The translations under genes and the position numbers were made by a program. Shown piece after piece: positions 1 through 5,678 of a stretch of DNA of 6,545 bases (its first letter is position 1; each line of letters opens with the position of its first letter). The stretch comes from JBLIKP01 sp047635375 (GTDB lineage Bacteria; Bacteroidota; Bacteroidia; Sphingobacteriales; Sphingobacteriaceae). The DNA lies in NCBI GenBank assembly GCA_047635375.1, contig JBLIKP010000114.1:1-6545 (forward strand), given 5' to 3'. Below the pieces are notes generated by a model. That model saw nothing but the letters and a program-made list of their open reading frames with translations, was not told the DNA's origin and did no database searches.

Positions 1-51
1 GATAACAAGGTTACAGTTCTTGCTGAATCTATTATCGAAACAGAAGATTAA
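1..51 (+). CDS. C-terminal end of an unidentified protein (partial)
   Basis: An open frame enters from the left edge and ends at TAA (49-51), giving the tail DNKVTVLAESIIETED. Only 16 residues are visible, so no family can be named. That this is real coding sequence is supported by position: the stop lies 19 bp before a strong terminator hairpin, and the neighbouring gene converges on the same hairpin from the other side. The acidic end is typical of a soluble cytoplasmic protein, but this is weak evidence. Confidence 0.6.
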   Translation, partial: DNKVTVLAESIIETED

Positions 52-70
52 AAAATATTAAGGGTTAATA

Positions 71-109
71 AAAAAATCCCGTAACGATTTATTCGTTACG
101 GGATTTTTT
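71..109. terminator. Bidirectional rho-independent terminator
   Basis: Arms 71-87 and 93-109 are a perfect 17-bp inverted repeat (core TCCCGTAACGA / TCGTTACGGGA) around a TTTAT loop. An A6 run begins the left arm and a T6 run ends the right arm, so transcripts from either side end in a stem followed by a U-tract. It lies between a plus-strand gene ending at 51 and a minus-strand gene ending at 130 and can serve both. Confidence 0.93.
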
Positions 110-129
110 ATGCGGTAAACTTTTTACGA

Positions 130-1326
130 TTAGAATCCGCCTAAGCTAATTCCAAAGGCTACCGGCGTTAACTCAGGCCCTTGATTGGAGGCGAATAAGC
201 CGTTTAAACTGTATCTCCCGAAGAAACCTAGGTTTCCATACCCTACACGTGCAATAACGCTGTATTTGAAGGGATTAAGGTTAAAGTCGTCCTTGATCTT
301 TTGCTTACCATTCTCGGCGCTAATTTGCTTAGTTTTCCCCCTTGTAAGGAAACCAAACTCCATACCACCCGCAACGAAGAAATGCTTATTGTCGCCTACG
401 TCACCCGTGTTAAACACTAACATTGCTGGGACAGTAATGTAAGTAGCCGCTAATTTATTTTTATCGTAGTTCACACCCGTTTGGATGATGGAAAGTGAGT
501 CTTTATTTGACTCTAACTTGATGTTTTTTCTGAAGTGATAATTCACGAAATCCCATCCTATACCCGTTTCGATAGCTACATAATCTTTTATTAGATTTAA
601 TCGAACATCAATCAAGTGAAGGCTAAAATCAACCGACTTGGCAAGGTTCACTTCAAGATCACTGTTTGGTGGACTTAATGTGAATTGATCGTCTTGCAAG
701 TAGGTATTTAACCCGAAATCCATTCTGAACCAATCGGTCTCCACACGTTTGAACTGGTCTTTTTTCTTAAAGTCTGAGGCATCGAAAGAATCTTCACCCT
801 TCTTACCATCTTTATTATCGCCATCGTTCATGGTGATATTTAATACTTCGCCATTCACCAAGGTTACCTTGGTATTCCCAATTTTAATTACCGATGTATC
901 GCTTTTTTTCTTGTTGGTATCCTGAACCAGGACAACTGCCATTTGCTTTTCAAGCTCTACTGACTCCAGTACTTCTTCCAATTGTTCAATTTCGGCCTCA
1001 GCCATTTCAATATCAGCTTCGAAAGAGGCTAGATTGCCTTGCAGAAAAAACTTGTTGATGGATTCTTCCAAAACTTCTTCAAGATACTTTTCGTCATTGG
1101 CAAGGCGTTTTTTATCCAACGGCTTAAGATCGTCCATCACTTGGGTGATGGCAATGGTTACGTCTTTTAATAGGAGGTTAAAATCCTTCGCCGTCATGTC
1201 TACGGTTTCAGGTTTTACAGAATACACCGTCCTCTCGATTTTCTTAGCGGAAATATTCTCTATGGTCTGCGCCGAAAGTCCAAGACTAAAGGCACTAATT
1301 AATGTGATGATTGCTATATTTTTCAT
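130..1326 (-). CDS. Outer-membrane beta-barrel protein with periplasmic coiled-coil
   Basis: A 398-residue exported protein of unknown function, last gene of the sigma operon. Residues 1-19 are a signal peptide (MKN, hydrophobic core, cleavage near LSA-Q). Residues about 66-132 are rich in Glu, Leu and Lys and look like a coiled-coil (for example EADIEMAEAEIEQLEEVLES). A short beta-like segment, VIKIGNTKVTLVNGE (146-160), and a hydrophilic Asp/Lys/Gly linker (167-192) follow. From about 197 to the end, alternating strands (DWFRMDFGLNTYL, VAIETGIGWDF, HFFVAGGMEFGFL, YSVIARVGYGNLGFFGRYS) resemble the small barrels of the PorT-like/OMP_b-brl group, and the protein ends in Phe, as many outer-membrane barrels do. 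The ATG lies 19 bp after the stop of the upstream gene, with no clear Shine-Dalgarno. From its place behind a sigma/anti-sigma pair I infer an envelope target or sensor. The barrel assignment is from pattern only. Confidence 0.85.
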   Translation of the reverse strand: MKNIAIITLISAFSLGLSAQTIENISAKKIERTVYSVKPETVDMTAKDFNLLLKDVTIAITQVMDDLKPLDKKRLANDEKYLEEVLEESINKFFLQGNLASFEADIEMAEAEIEQLEEVLESVELEKQMAVVLVQDTNKKKSDTSVIKIGNTKVTLVNGEVLNITMNDGDNKDGKKGEDSFDASDFKKKDQFKRVETDWFRMDFGLNTYLQDDQFTLSPPNSDLEVNLAKSVDFSLHLIDVRLNLIKDYVAIETGIGWDFVNYHFRKNIKLESNKDSLSIIQTGVNYDKNKLAATYITVPAMLVFNTGDVGDNKHFFVAGGMEFGFLTRGKTKQISAENGKQKIKDDFNLNPFKYSVIARVGYGNLGFFGRYSLNGLFASNQGPELTPVAFGISLGGF

Positions 1327-1345
1327 GATGGTTAATTTCTAATTG

Positions 1346-2167
1346 TTAATTACTTACTGTTTTCTTGCCACTCCAGCTTATGAAACCCAGGTTAATATTG
1401 TACGAATATTCCTGAGCACCTTCAGTCTGAACTTTGGCGAACTTAATTTTATCGTTATTTATTCTATCGGCGGCAACTATTGCCACGTCAAGCGCGCGTT
1501 TCACTTCAATTTCCTTGATATTGCTGGCTGGTGCCGATGCAATAACCTCAGGGCTTTTTTCTTCTATAATTTCTAAAGGAGCTTCCTCTAGCACGATTTC
1601 AGGCTCAACGGTTTCTACTTTTACTAAGGCTTGCGCCGAAGTATTTTCTTCGAGAATCACCGCAGGGGCATCTTGCTCAATTTTTTCTTGGGTGGCTGGC
1701 TTAATTACTTTAGCGATAGGCTTGCTTTTCAACTCAGACTTTGATTTTATTACCGGCTTAACGGCTTTTTTGGCCACCTTCTTTTCCGAGGCTTTTTTCG
1801 ACACTGGCTTTACTGTTTTATCAGTTTTGGTCACCTTGTTCGTCTTCGATTTACCAGAGGAAATGATTTTAAACATCCCTTGTTCAGGCTTTGTTGTTTT
1901 TGCTTTGGGTGTATTTTTTTGATCAGCACTTTTTACAAAAATGTCTTTGTTGTTGCTAGGGTCTTCTAAAATCCCCATACCCATCCAACCTATCACGAAC
2001 AGCACAATAACTGATGCCGCGATACGCATCCAAGGGAAAGGCTTCTTTTCGGCTTTAGCCAACCCTTTCTCAATGTTTTCCCAAACGTGGGCTGATGGCG
2101 TAGGTTCGAAATTCTCGAACTCCTCCTTAAATACTTTTTCTAATTTTTTATCAATTGGATTGTTCAT
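1346..2167 (-). CDS. Single-pass membrane protein, probable anti-sigma factor
   Basis: A 273-residue protein with a short cytoplasmic N-terminus (about 45 residues, containing PSAHVWENIEKGL, a pattern common in Bacteroidota proteins encoded next to ECF sigma genes). One membrane segment follows at about 47-67 (MRIAASVIVLFVIGWMGMGIL), then a periplasmic part of about 205 residues. That part is charge-segregated: Lys/Thr/Pro/Val-rich from about 85 to 162, then Glu/Pro/Val-rich from about 164 to 210, then a more ordinary tail. No HxxxCxxC zinc anti-sigma motif is present. The start is uncertain. ATG at 2165-2167 is chosen (17-bp overlap with the sigma gene); an in-frame TTG at 2174-2176 would add three residues (26-bp overlap). 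Overlap with the sigma gene implies translational coupling. The anti-sigma role comes from position and topology and not from a diagnostic motif; a periplasm-spanning structural protein is the alternative. Confidence 0.8.
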   Translation of the reverse strand: MNNPIDKKLEKVFKEEFENFEPTPSAHVWENIEKGLAKAEKKPFPWMRIAASVIVLFVIGWMGMGILEDPSNNKDIFVKSADQKNTPKAKTTKPEQGMFKIISSGKSKTNKVTKTDKTVKPVSKKASEKKVAKKAVKPVIKSKSELKSKPIAKVIKPATQEKIEQDAPAVILEENTSAQALVKVETVEPEIVLEEAPLEIIEEKSPEVIASAPASNIKEIEVKRALDVAIVAADRINNDKIKFAKVQTEGAQEYSYNINLGFISWSGKKTVSN

Positions 2168-2720
2168 AACGTACAATTCCCTCCTTTCTTAATATTTCTT
2201 TTAGCACTCCTTTTGAACGTGCTAATTGCGATTTGGATGTCCCTTCAGTTATTCCTAACATCTCCCCTATTTCCTTGTGGTTATAGCCTTCAACTACGTA
2301 GAGATTAAATACCATGCGGTAACCTTGTGAAAGTGATTTTATCGCATCCAATAGCTTTTGTGTATCGTAATCGGTGAACACTAAACTATCTCCTTTTAAA
2401 CTTTCATGGTGATCGTCAATATCAACCAAAAGGTTCGACTTTAAATTTTTGCGGTAGTATTCAAGTGAGGTGTTAACCATCACTCTGCGCATCCAACCTT
2501 CAAAGCTTCCTTTACTCTTGAACGATTTACATTTTGTAAACACTTTAATAAATCCTTCTTGCAAGATATCCTCGGCTTCGTACCTGTTATTTGCGTAGCG
2601 CATACATACCCCCAGCATGGTTCCTCCGAACTTGTCGTACACAAGTTTTTGGAATCGGGCGTCTTTTTTTTGACATCCTTCCACCATTTGGGCTTCAGTA
2701 TATGCGTGGGCAATTTTCAT
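2151..2720 (-). CDS. ECF-type RNA polymerase sigma factor (sigma-70 family)
   Basis: A 189-residue sigma factor, the usual length for the extracytoplasmic-function group, which directs RNA polymerase to a small set of promoters. Region 2 spans about 24-92. It has the core-binding and -10-recognition signature (YANNRYEAEDILQEGFIKVF at 42-61, then GSFEGWMRRVMVNTSLEYYR at 71-90). Region 4 spans about 122-180: SLSQGYRMVFNLYVVEGYNHKEIGEMLG, with the helix-turn-helix at about 147-172 (HKEIGEMLGITEGTSKSQLARSK) that reads the -35 element. There is no region 1.1 or 3, as expected. ATG at 2718-2720 is the only start that leaves normal spacing before region 2. It is the first gene of the operon, overlaps the probable anti-sigma gene, and lies directly behind an ECF-like promoter element. 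Family is certain; regulon is unknown. Confidence 0.96.
   Translation of the reverse strand: MKIAHAYTEAQMVEGCQKKDARFQKLVYDKFGGTMLGVCMRYANNRYEAEDILQEGFIKVFTKCKSFKSKGSFEGWMRRVMVNTSLEYYRKNLKSNLLVDIDDHHESLKGDSLVFTDYDTQKLLDAIKSLSQGYRMVFNLYVVEGYNHKEIGEMLGITEGTSKSQLARSKGVLKEILRKEGIVRYEQSN
2180..2185 (-). promoter_or_regulatory. Shine-Dalgarno-like AGGAGG for the anti-sigma gene
   Basis: The minus strand reads AGGAGG here, inside the 3' end of the sigma gene. It is 3 nt before the in-frame TTG (2174-2176) and 12 nt before the ATG (2165-2167), so neither spacing is ideal and it does not settle the start. A purine-rich site of this strength is uncommon elsewhere in this window. Confidence 0.4.
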
Positions 2721-2729
2721 GGTTTGACT

Positions 2730-2760
2730 TAAAGACGTAAGGTCTTAAGAATTGGTTGCA
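2730..2760 (-). promoter_or_regulatory. ECF-type promoter of the sigma operon (putative, autoregulated)
   Basis: On the minus strand TGCAAC (2755-2760) is followed after exactly 17 nt by CGTC (2734-2737), then TTTA. ECF sigma factors typically recognise a -35 element containing AAC and a -10 element containing CGTC or a relative, about 16-17 nt apart (for example Bacillus SigW/SigM promoters). The element lies only 13 nt before the ATG of the ECF sigma gene, so self-activation is the simplest reading. The standard Bacteroidota housekeeping pattern (TTTG, then TAnnTTTG) is not evident here. Confidence 0.55.
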
Positions 2761-2793
2761 TGCGGAAAGAAATATTTAATTTTTTGGGAATTT

Positions 2794-2821
2794 GAATTAC
2801 GAATGTCGAATTACGGATTAC
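2794..2821. repeat. Four tandem degenerate heptamers
   Basis: Four adjacent 7-mers read GAATTAC, GAATGTC, GAATTAC, GGATTAC on the plus strand. The first and third are identical, the second and fourth differ by two and one bases. A further GGATTAC occurs alone at 3011-3017. It sits directly upstream (minus-strand sense) of the ECF-like promoter region. Confidence 0.6.
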
Positions 2822-2826
2822 GCCCA

Positions 2827-2970
2827 TCTCCTGCGGGCTGGGTAAAAATTGGGGTTTCGAGGTTTACCTTCCCTCCGGGTCTCTCGACGAAGACCCTGAG
2901 GGAAGGCTTGGAGGTACCAAAGAAATCGAAAGTCGATATAGGAAGGGTAATTAGGGTCCCTTGCAGGAGA
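2827..2970. repeat. 8-bp inverted repeat flanking hairpin repeat copy 1
   Basis: TCTCCTGC at 2827-2834 is matched by its exact reverse complement GCAGGAGA at 2963-2970. The two sites enclose the first hairpin repeat copy. The right partner is also part of a local hairpin. The arms could be ends of a larger element or a chance match; no target-site duplication was found. Confidence 0.35.
2859..2926 (+). repeat. Hairpin repeat, copy 1
   Basis: A 68-bp unit running from GAGGTTTACC to GGTACCAAAGAAAT, 62 of 68 bases identical to 3053-3120 in the same orientation. It contains arms 2867-2882 (CCTTCCCTCCGGGTCT) and 2891-2906 (AGACCCTGAGGGAAGG) around an 8-nt loop, with 15 of 16 positions paired and one C-T mismatch. 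No U-tract follows on either strand, so it is not a standard terminator. The form resembles dispersed REP-type intergenic elements. Confidence 0.85.
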
Positions 2971-2974
2971 CCCT
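2953..2974. repeat. Small inverted repeat (hairpin)
   Basis: AGGGTC CCT (2953-2961) pairs with AGG A GACCCT (2965-2974) with a single bulged A (2968) and a TGC loop. Its AGGGTC/GACCCT arms share sequence with the inner arms of the 68-bp repeats. A T7 run comes 13 nt later on the plus strand, too far for a typical terminator. Confidence 0.55.
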
Positions 2975-3041
2975 GATTGGATAAAACTTTTTTTCGCTGC
3001 GCGGGGTTTTGGATTACATTCTTTTAATTGGGGATTTGGCA

Positions 3042-3057
3042 CTGAGGGAAGGGAGGT
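3042..3057 (+). repeat. Fragment of a third hairpin repeat copy
   Basis: CTGAGGGAAGG-GAGGT matches the right arm and flank of copy 1 (2896-2914, CTGAGGGAAGG-CTTG-GAGGT) after loss of four bases. It abuts copy 2 directly, as if a partial copy had been joined head to tail with it. Confidence 0.45.
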
Positions 3058-3120
3058 TTATCTTCCCTCCGGGTCTCTCGAGGAGGACCCTGGGGGAAGG
3101 TTTGGAGGTACGAAAGAAAT
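3053..3120 (+). repeat. Hairpin repeat, copy 2
   Basis: Second copy of the 68-bp unit, ending 6 bp from the stop codon of the gene at 3127. Arms 3061-3076 and 3085-3100 flank an 8-nt loop. Relative to copy 1 there are six substitutions: three in the arms, one in the loop and two outside. In plus-strand RNA the three arm changes each turn a Watson-Crick pair into a G-U pair, and the single C-T mismatch is kept. It may shape the 3' end of the minus-strand transcript arriving from 3127, but lacks a U-tract. Confidence 0.85.
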
Positions 3121-3126
3121 AAAAAA

Positions 3127-4254
3127 CTAATCAAACTTCTTCAATCTAAAATTCCCTTTCCAGCTTAGAAACAAGCTGTTGCTGAACTCTAATTTAGGGT
3201 CATTTAAATCGATGTAAGGCTCGAAGCGGGCGCTAAGAAAAAGGTTTGGTGCCAGCTGGATGTCTTGAAGGATTCTAACAAAAACAATTTCCCGTTCGCC
3301 TTGGAAAAGCCCAGGTTTATGAATTGATGAACTCACCGACTGCATCACCGGTTCTCCAATTACACTAATAAATTCATTACCCTTCCAGTAGCTTAGCATT
3401 AGCTCAAAATAAGCCGTTTTAAGCGACGCATTTAAAAATATAGCATTGCCATCTTTGAACGGACGAAGATTCCTGAATGGGACAGTATTAAACCCGAGAA
3501 GGTAGGCTTTCAGGGAAAATCCACGGTAGAAATCCCTGCTCATTGGTTTGGTCTGTTCAATTTCAATTCCTACCGCCCCATTAAGTGTAGTTTCCACTGG
3601 AATTCTGGTAGTGTCTATTTGTCCGCCGGTATGCTGCACAATAAGCTGTAAAGGAATCTTGACCTCAACTCCACCAGGATTAATAAATGGTTTGTAATAA
3701 CTGCTAAATCCACCTCTAAGGACTTCATTAAATGTGGAATAAGGCTCTATGTACAATGCCCAATCTAACCAACCATCGAAAAAGAATTTGGGCTTTTTAT
3801 ACAAAAACTGGATTCCGTTTTCAATTGGATTCAAAAGCGCTTTGTCAAGATCATACATGGGCTGAATGTACTGGTGCTTTAGGCCACCGTCAATACTTCC
3901 GAACTTTAGGGTGAAATTTCTATCAGTAAAGGAAAGGGAGTACACGGGCTGCACTCGCGAATAACCTCGCTGACCGAAATTTTTGTTCACCAAAACCCCA
4001 CCCTCAACCTTGATTTTTTGATTAGCGAAATAAGTAAGGGTAGGCATCAACTGGTAACCAAAGAGGGTGTAACCATCCGCGAAAGAGTTGTAATACTCGT
4101 AATTACGCTGAAAATTTAAATTATAAATATGAAGATCTAAGGTTTTGAATTTTTCCGGGGAATAATCATTCCTATCCTCCAATGGAGTATTGTTAACTTG
4201 GGCTTGCGCCGAAGCTGCAACAATCAAAAGTAAGGCAAGGCCAAGGTGCTTCAT
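3127..4254 (-). CDS. Secreted, probable outer-membrane beta-barrel protein of unknown function
   Basis: A 375-residue protein starting MKHLGLALLLIVAASAQAQ, a clear signal peptide with cleavage near AQA-Q. The frame extends 12 codons upstream to an ATG at 4288-4290, but that start would bury the signal peptide and overlap the upstream gene. The ATG at 4252-4254, 10 bp after the upstream stop and preceded by TTGAGG, is preferred. The mature part has repeated amphipathic strands rich in Tyr and Phe (TLDLHIYNLNFQRNYEYYNS, FDGWLDWALYIEPYS, AYFELMLSYWKGNEFI, NLFLSARFEPYIDL), and the last strand ends SLFLSWKGNFRLKKFD. This is typical of an outer-membrane barrel. No catalytic motif or named family is recognised. 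It is probably co-transcribed with the protoporphyrinogen oxidase gene; whether the two are linked in function is unknown. Confidence 0.8.
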   Translation of the reverse strand: MKHLGLALLLIVAASAQAQVNNTPLEDRNDYSPEKFKTLDLHIYNLNFQRNYEYYNSFADGYTLFGYQLMPTLTYFANQKIKVEGGVLVNKNFGQRGYSRVQPVYSLSFTDRNFTLKFGSIDGGLKHQYIQPMYDLDKALLNPIENGIQFLYKKPKFFFDGWLDWALYIEPYSTFNEVLRGGFSSYYKPFINPGGVEVKIPLQLIVQHTGGQIDTTRIPVETTLNGAVGIEIEQTKPMSRDFYRGFSLKAYLLGFNTVPFRNLRPFKDGNAIFLNASLKTAYFELMLSYWKGNEFISVIGEPVMQSVSSSIHKPGLFQGEREIVFVRILQDIQLAPNLFLSARFEPYIDLNDPKLEFSNSLFLSWKGNFRLKKFD

Positions 4255-4264
4255 AGCCTCAAAC

Positions 4265-5620
4265 TTAATTAAAAGATTTCCAATTTGCATCTACCCAACG
4301 GCGGGCATTCAAAATACAATCAGTGACGGCGACACCTTTCAGAAAGTTTCCGCCCACGGTGAGCTTGGTGTTTCGGGTGATTTTCTCTATTTTTTCTACC
4401 CGATCTAAATGCCCTAGGGTGTAGTGAGGAATGGCATTTTCCCACCTTTTAATCAGACTACGGGAGGGTTGGGGCAAGTCGCCAACTCTTTCTTTTATGG
4501 CTTGTAAGCCGATGTCGGTGATTTCTTGATCCGTTTTATTTAGCAACTCCGGATTATTCGCCCCACCTAACATTAACGTTAATGAGGGTTGCCCCGAAGG
4601 ACTAAAATCTGGAAAAATAAAATGGTTAAACAAACATCCTAAAAGCGGTGTATTTTCTTTTGTAGGGACCAAAAAACCAAAACCCTTTGGGAAACCTGTT
4701 CCCTTTGGAAACGTTAAATTTACTGCCGCCAGCTTAGTATACTCTATTTCTAAAAGCGTGCTATTCAAAGCCACGTTCTGAGTGATTTGCGCTAAGGCAT
4801 TTGAGGGAATAGTCGAAATAATATGATTAAAGACATTGGACTCTCCATTGGATATTATTTCCCCTTTTTGCTCATCGATATGAGAAATTTGGCAATTGCT
4901 TTTTACGGTTACCCCATGAACTTTAACGATTTCCTGAATCACGGTGTTTAATCCGCCTTGGAGCGAAACCATTGGGTGCCTGTCCCATCCTTGGAAATCG
5001 CCAGGCACTTCATTTGAAGCCTTTTTTTGTCCAAAAAACCCTTTTATAAAGCTGCCTTTGGCCTCTTCAAAACCCATTAGTTTAGGCACCACCGCCTTCG
5101 CCGACATCCGTTTGATGTTTCCTGCGTAAATTCCTGAAAATCCCGGGTCAATAATTCTGTTTACAAAATCTTCGCCAACGTGATCCTTAAAAAAATCATA
5201 AACTGACACATCTTGATTTCGGGAAAGTGGCTTGAAGATTAATTCTTTGCGCAGGACAGAAAACCAGCCCTTTAATAATGGGGAGGTGAAAATTTGGAGG
5301 GGATGCTTAGGAAGCGCTTGTAGTTTTTTATCGACTGAAATAAACCTCCCTTTTGCAGCTGAATTTGCGGCAATCAATTTATCTTGAAGACTTAAATCAA
5401 AAACCATCTCAAGAAAAACGCGACCCTTACCTACTGGTCTAATCGCTCTTGGGCCCCATTCCACTAAGTCACCATGATGATTTTCAGAAATCATGTTCCC
5501 GCCAAGAGTAGTCTCCTTCTCAAATACAGTAATGTCGAGATCAGGATTACGCTTCTTTAAATAATGTGCAAAAGATAATCCGCTTATCCCCGCACCGAGT
5601 ATGGCAATTTTTTTAGTCAC
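4265..5620 (-). CDS. hemY: Protoporphyrinogen oxidase (FAD-dependent, HemY/PPOX type)
   Basis: A 451-residue flavoprotein, normal length for the family, which oxidises protoporphyrinogen IX to protoporphyrin IX late in haem synthesis (often annotated hemG as well). The N-terminal Rossmann motif GAGISG (9-14) with VFEKETTLGGN (32-42) binds FAD. EWGPRAIRP (54-62), PGFSGIYAGN (159-168) and SLQGGLNTVIQE (219-230) are family landmarks. The C-terminal GGNFLKGVAVTDCI (423-436) closes the FAD site. Some relatives act on coproporphyrinogen III (CgoX); in a Gram-negative bacterium the protoporphyrin route is more likely, but sequence alone does not settle it. The start is GTG (5618-5620). Later Met codons would remove the FAD motif. 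A terminator ends only about 10-15 bp upstream, so its promoter must overlap the end of the preceding gene or the terminator, unless read-through is used. Confidence 0.93.
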   Translation of the reverse strand: MTKKIAILGAGISGLSFAHYLKKRNPDLDITVFEKETTLGGNMISENHHGDLVEWGPRAIRPVGKGRVFLEMVFDLSLQDKLIAANSAAKGRFISVDKKLQALPKHPLQIFTSPLLKGWFSVLRKELIFKPLSRNQDVSVYDFFKDHVGEDFVNRIIDPGFSGIYAGNIKRMSAKAVVPKLMGFEEAKGSFIKGFFGQKKASNEVPGDFQGWDRHPMVSLQGGLNTVIQEIVKVHGVTVKSNCQISHIDEQKGEIISNGESNVFNHIISTIPSNALAQITQNVALNSTLLEIEYTKLAAVNLTFPKGTGFPKGFGFLVPTKENTPLLGCLFNHFIFPDFSPSGQPSLTLMLGGANNPELLNKTDQEITDIGLQAIKERVGDLPQPSRSLIKRWENAIPHYTLGHLDRVEKIEKITRNTKLTVGGNFLKGVAVTDCILNARRWVDANWKSFN

Positions 5621-5634
5621 GGTGTAAAAATAAA

Positions 5635-5659
5635 AAACCCCGTTGAAGTAACGGGGTTT
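5635..5659 (-). terminator. Rho-independent terminator of the OmpA-family gene
   Basis: Arms AAACCCCGTT (5635-5644) and AACGGGGTTT (5650-5659) pair over 10 bp around a 5-nt loop. Read on the minus strand, the stem is followed by a run of six T (including the stem base) and then ATTTTTA. It lies 20 bp beyond the TAG of the OmpA-family gene and just before the GTG of the next gene. On the plus strand the T-run is shorter and interrupted, but there is no plus gene that needs it. Confidence 0.88.
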
Positions 5660-5678
5660 AAAAATTTTTATGACAAAA

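Larger units (their letters stand above)
2721..3126. other. Non-coding repeat-rich spacer
   Basis: About 400 bp between the stop of the barrel-like gene (3127) and the ATG of the sigma gene (2720), with no credible gene. It holds the ECF-like promoter, a heptamer tandem, two 68-bp hairpin repeat copies, part of a third copy, and two further inverted repeats. It is richer in G and C than its surroundings in places. Short open frames on both strands (2752-2976 plus, 2818-3042 minus) run through the repeats and are not genes. Confidence 0.8.

Noticed and set aside
793..826. Asp/Gly-rich NDGDNKDGKKGED in the barrel protein as a calcium-binding EF-hand or dockerin-like loop
   Set aside because: The Gly is one position off the EF-hand spacing and the hydrophobic position 8 is missing. 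It is better explained as a flexible linker.
1434..1922. 162-codon plus-strand open frame
   Set aside because: It is the antisense shadow of the Lys/Ala/Val/Glu-rich part of the membrane protein gene; biased codons opposite remove stops.
2752..3042. Open frames of 74 codons on both strands (2752-2976 plus, 2818-3042 minus)
   Set aside because: They run through the hairpin repeat, have low-complexity Arg/Pro-rich translations with no domain, and exist because the palindromic sequence lacks stops. Not genes.
2859..3120. CRISPR array
   Set aside because: Only two full repeats, 68 bp long with 126 bp between them, each an extended hairpin, and no cas genes in the window.
2859..3120. Rho-independent terminator for the gene ending at 3127
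   Set aside because: The hairpins are strong but no T-run follows them on the minus strand, so standard intrinsic termination is not supported.
4255..4290. Longer start (ATG 4288-4290) for the secreted barrel-like protein
   Set aside because: It would add 12 residues before an excellent signal peptide and overlap the upstream coding region by 26 bp; the start at 4254 fits better.
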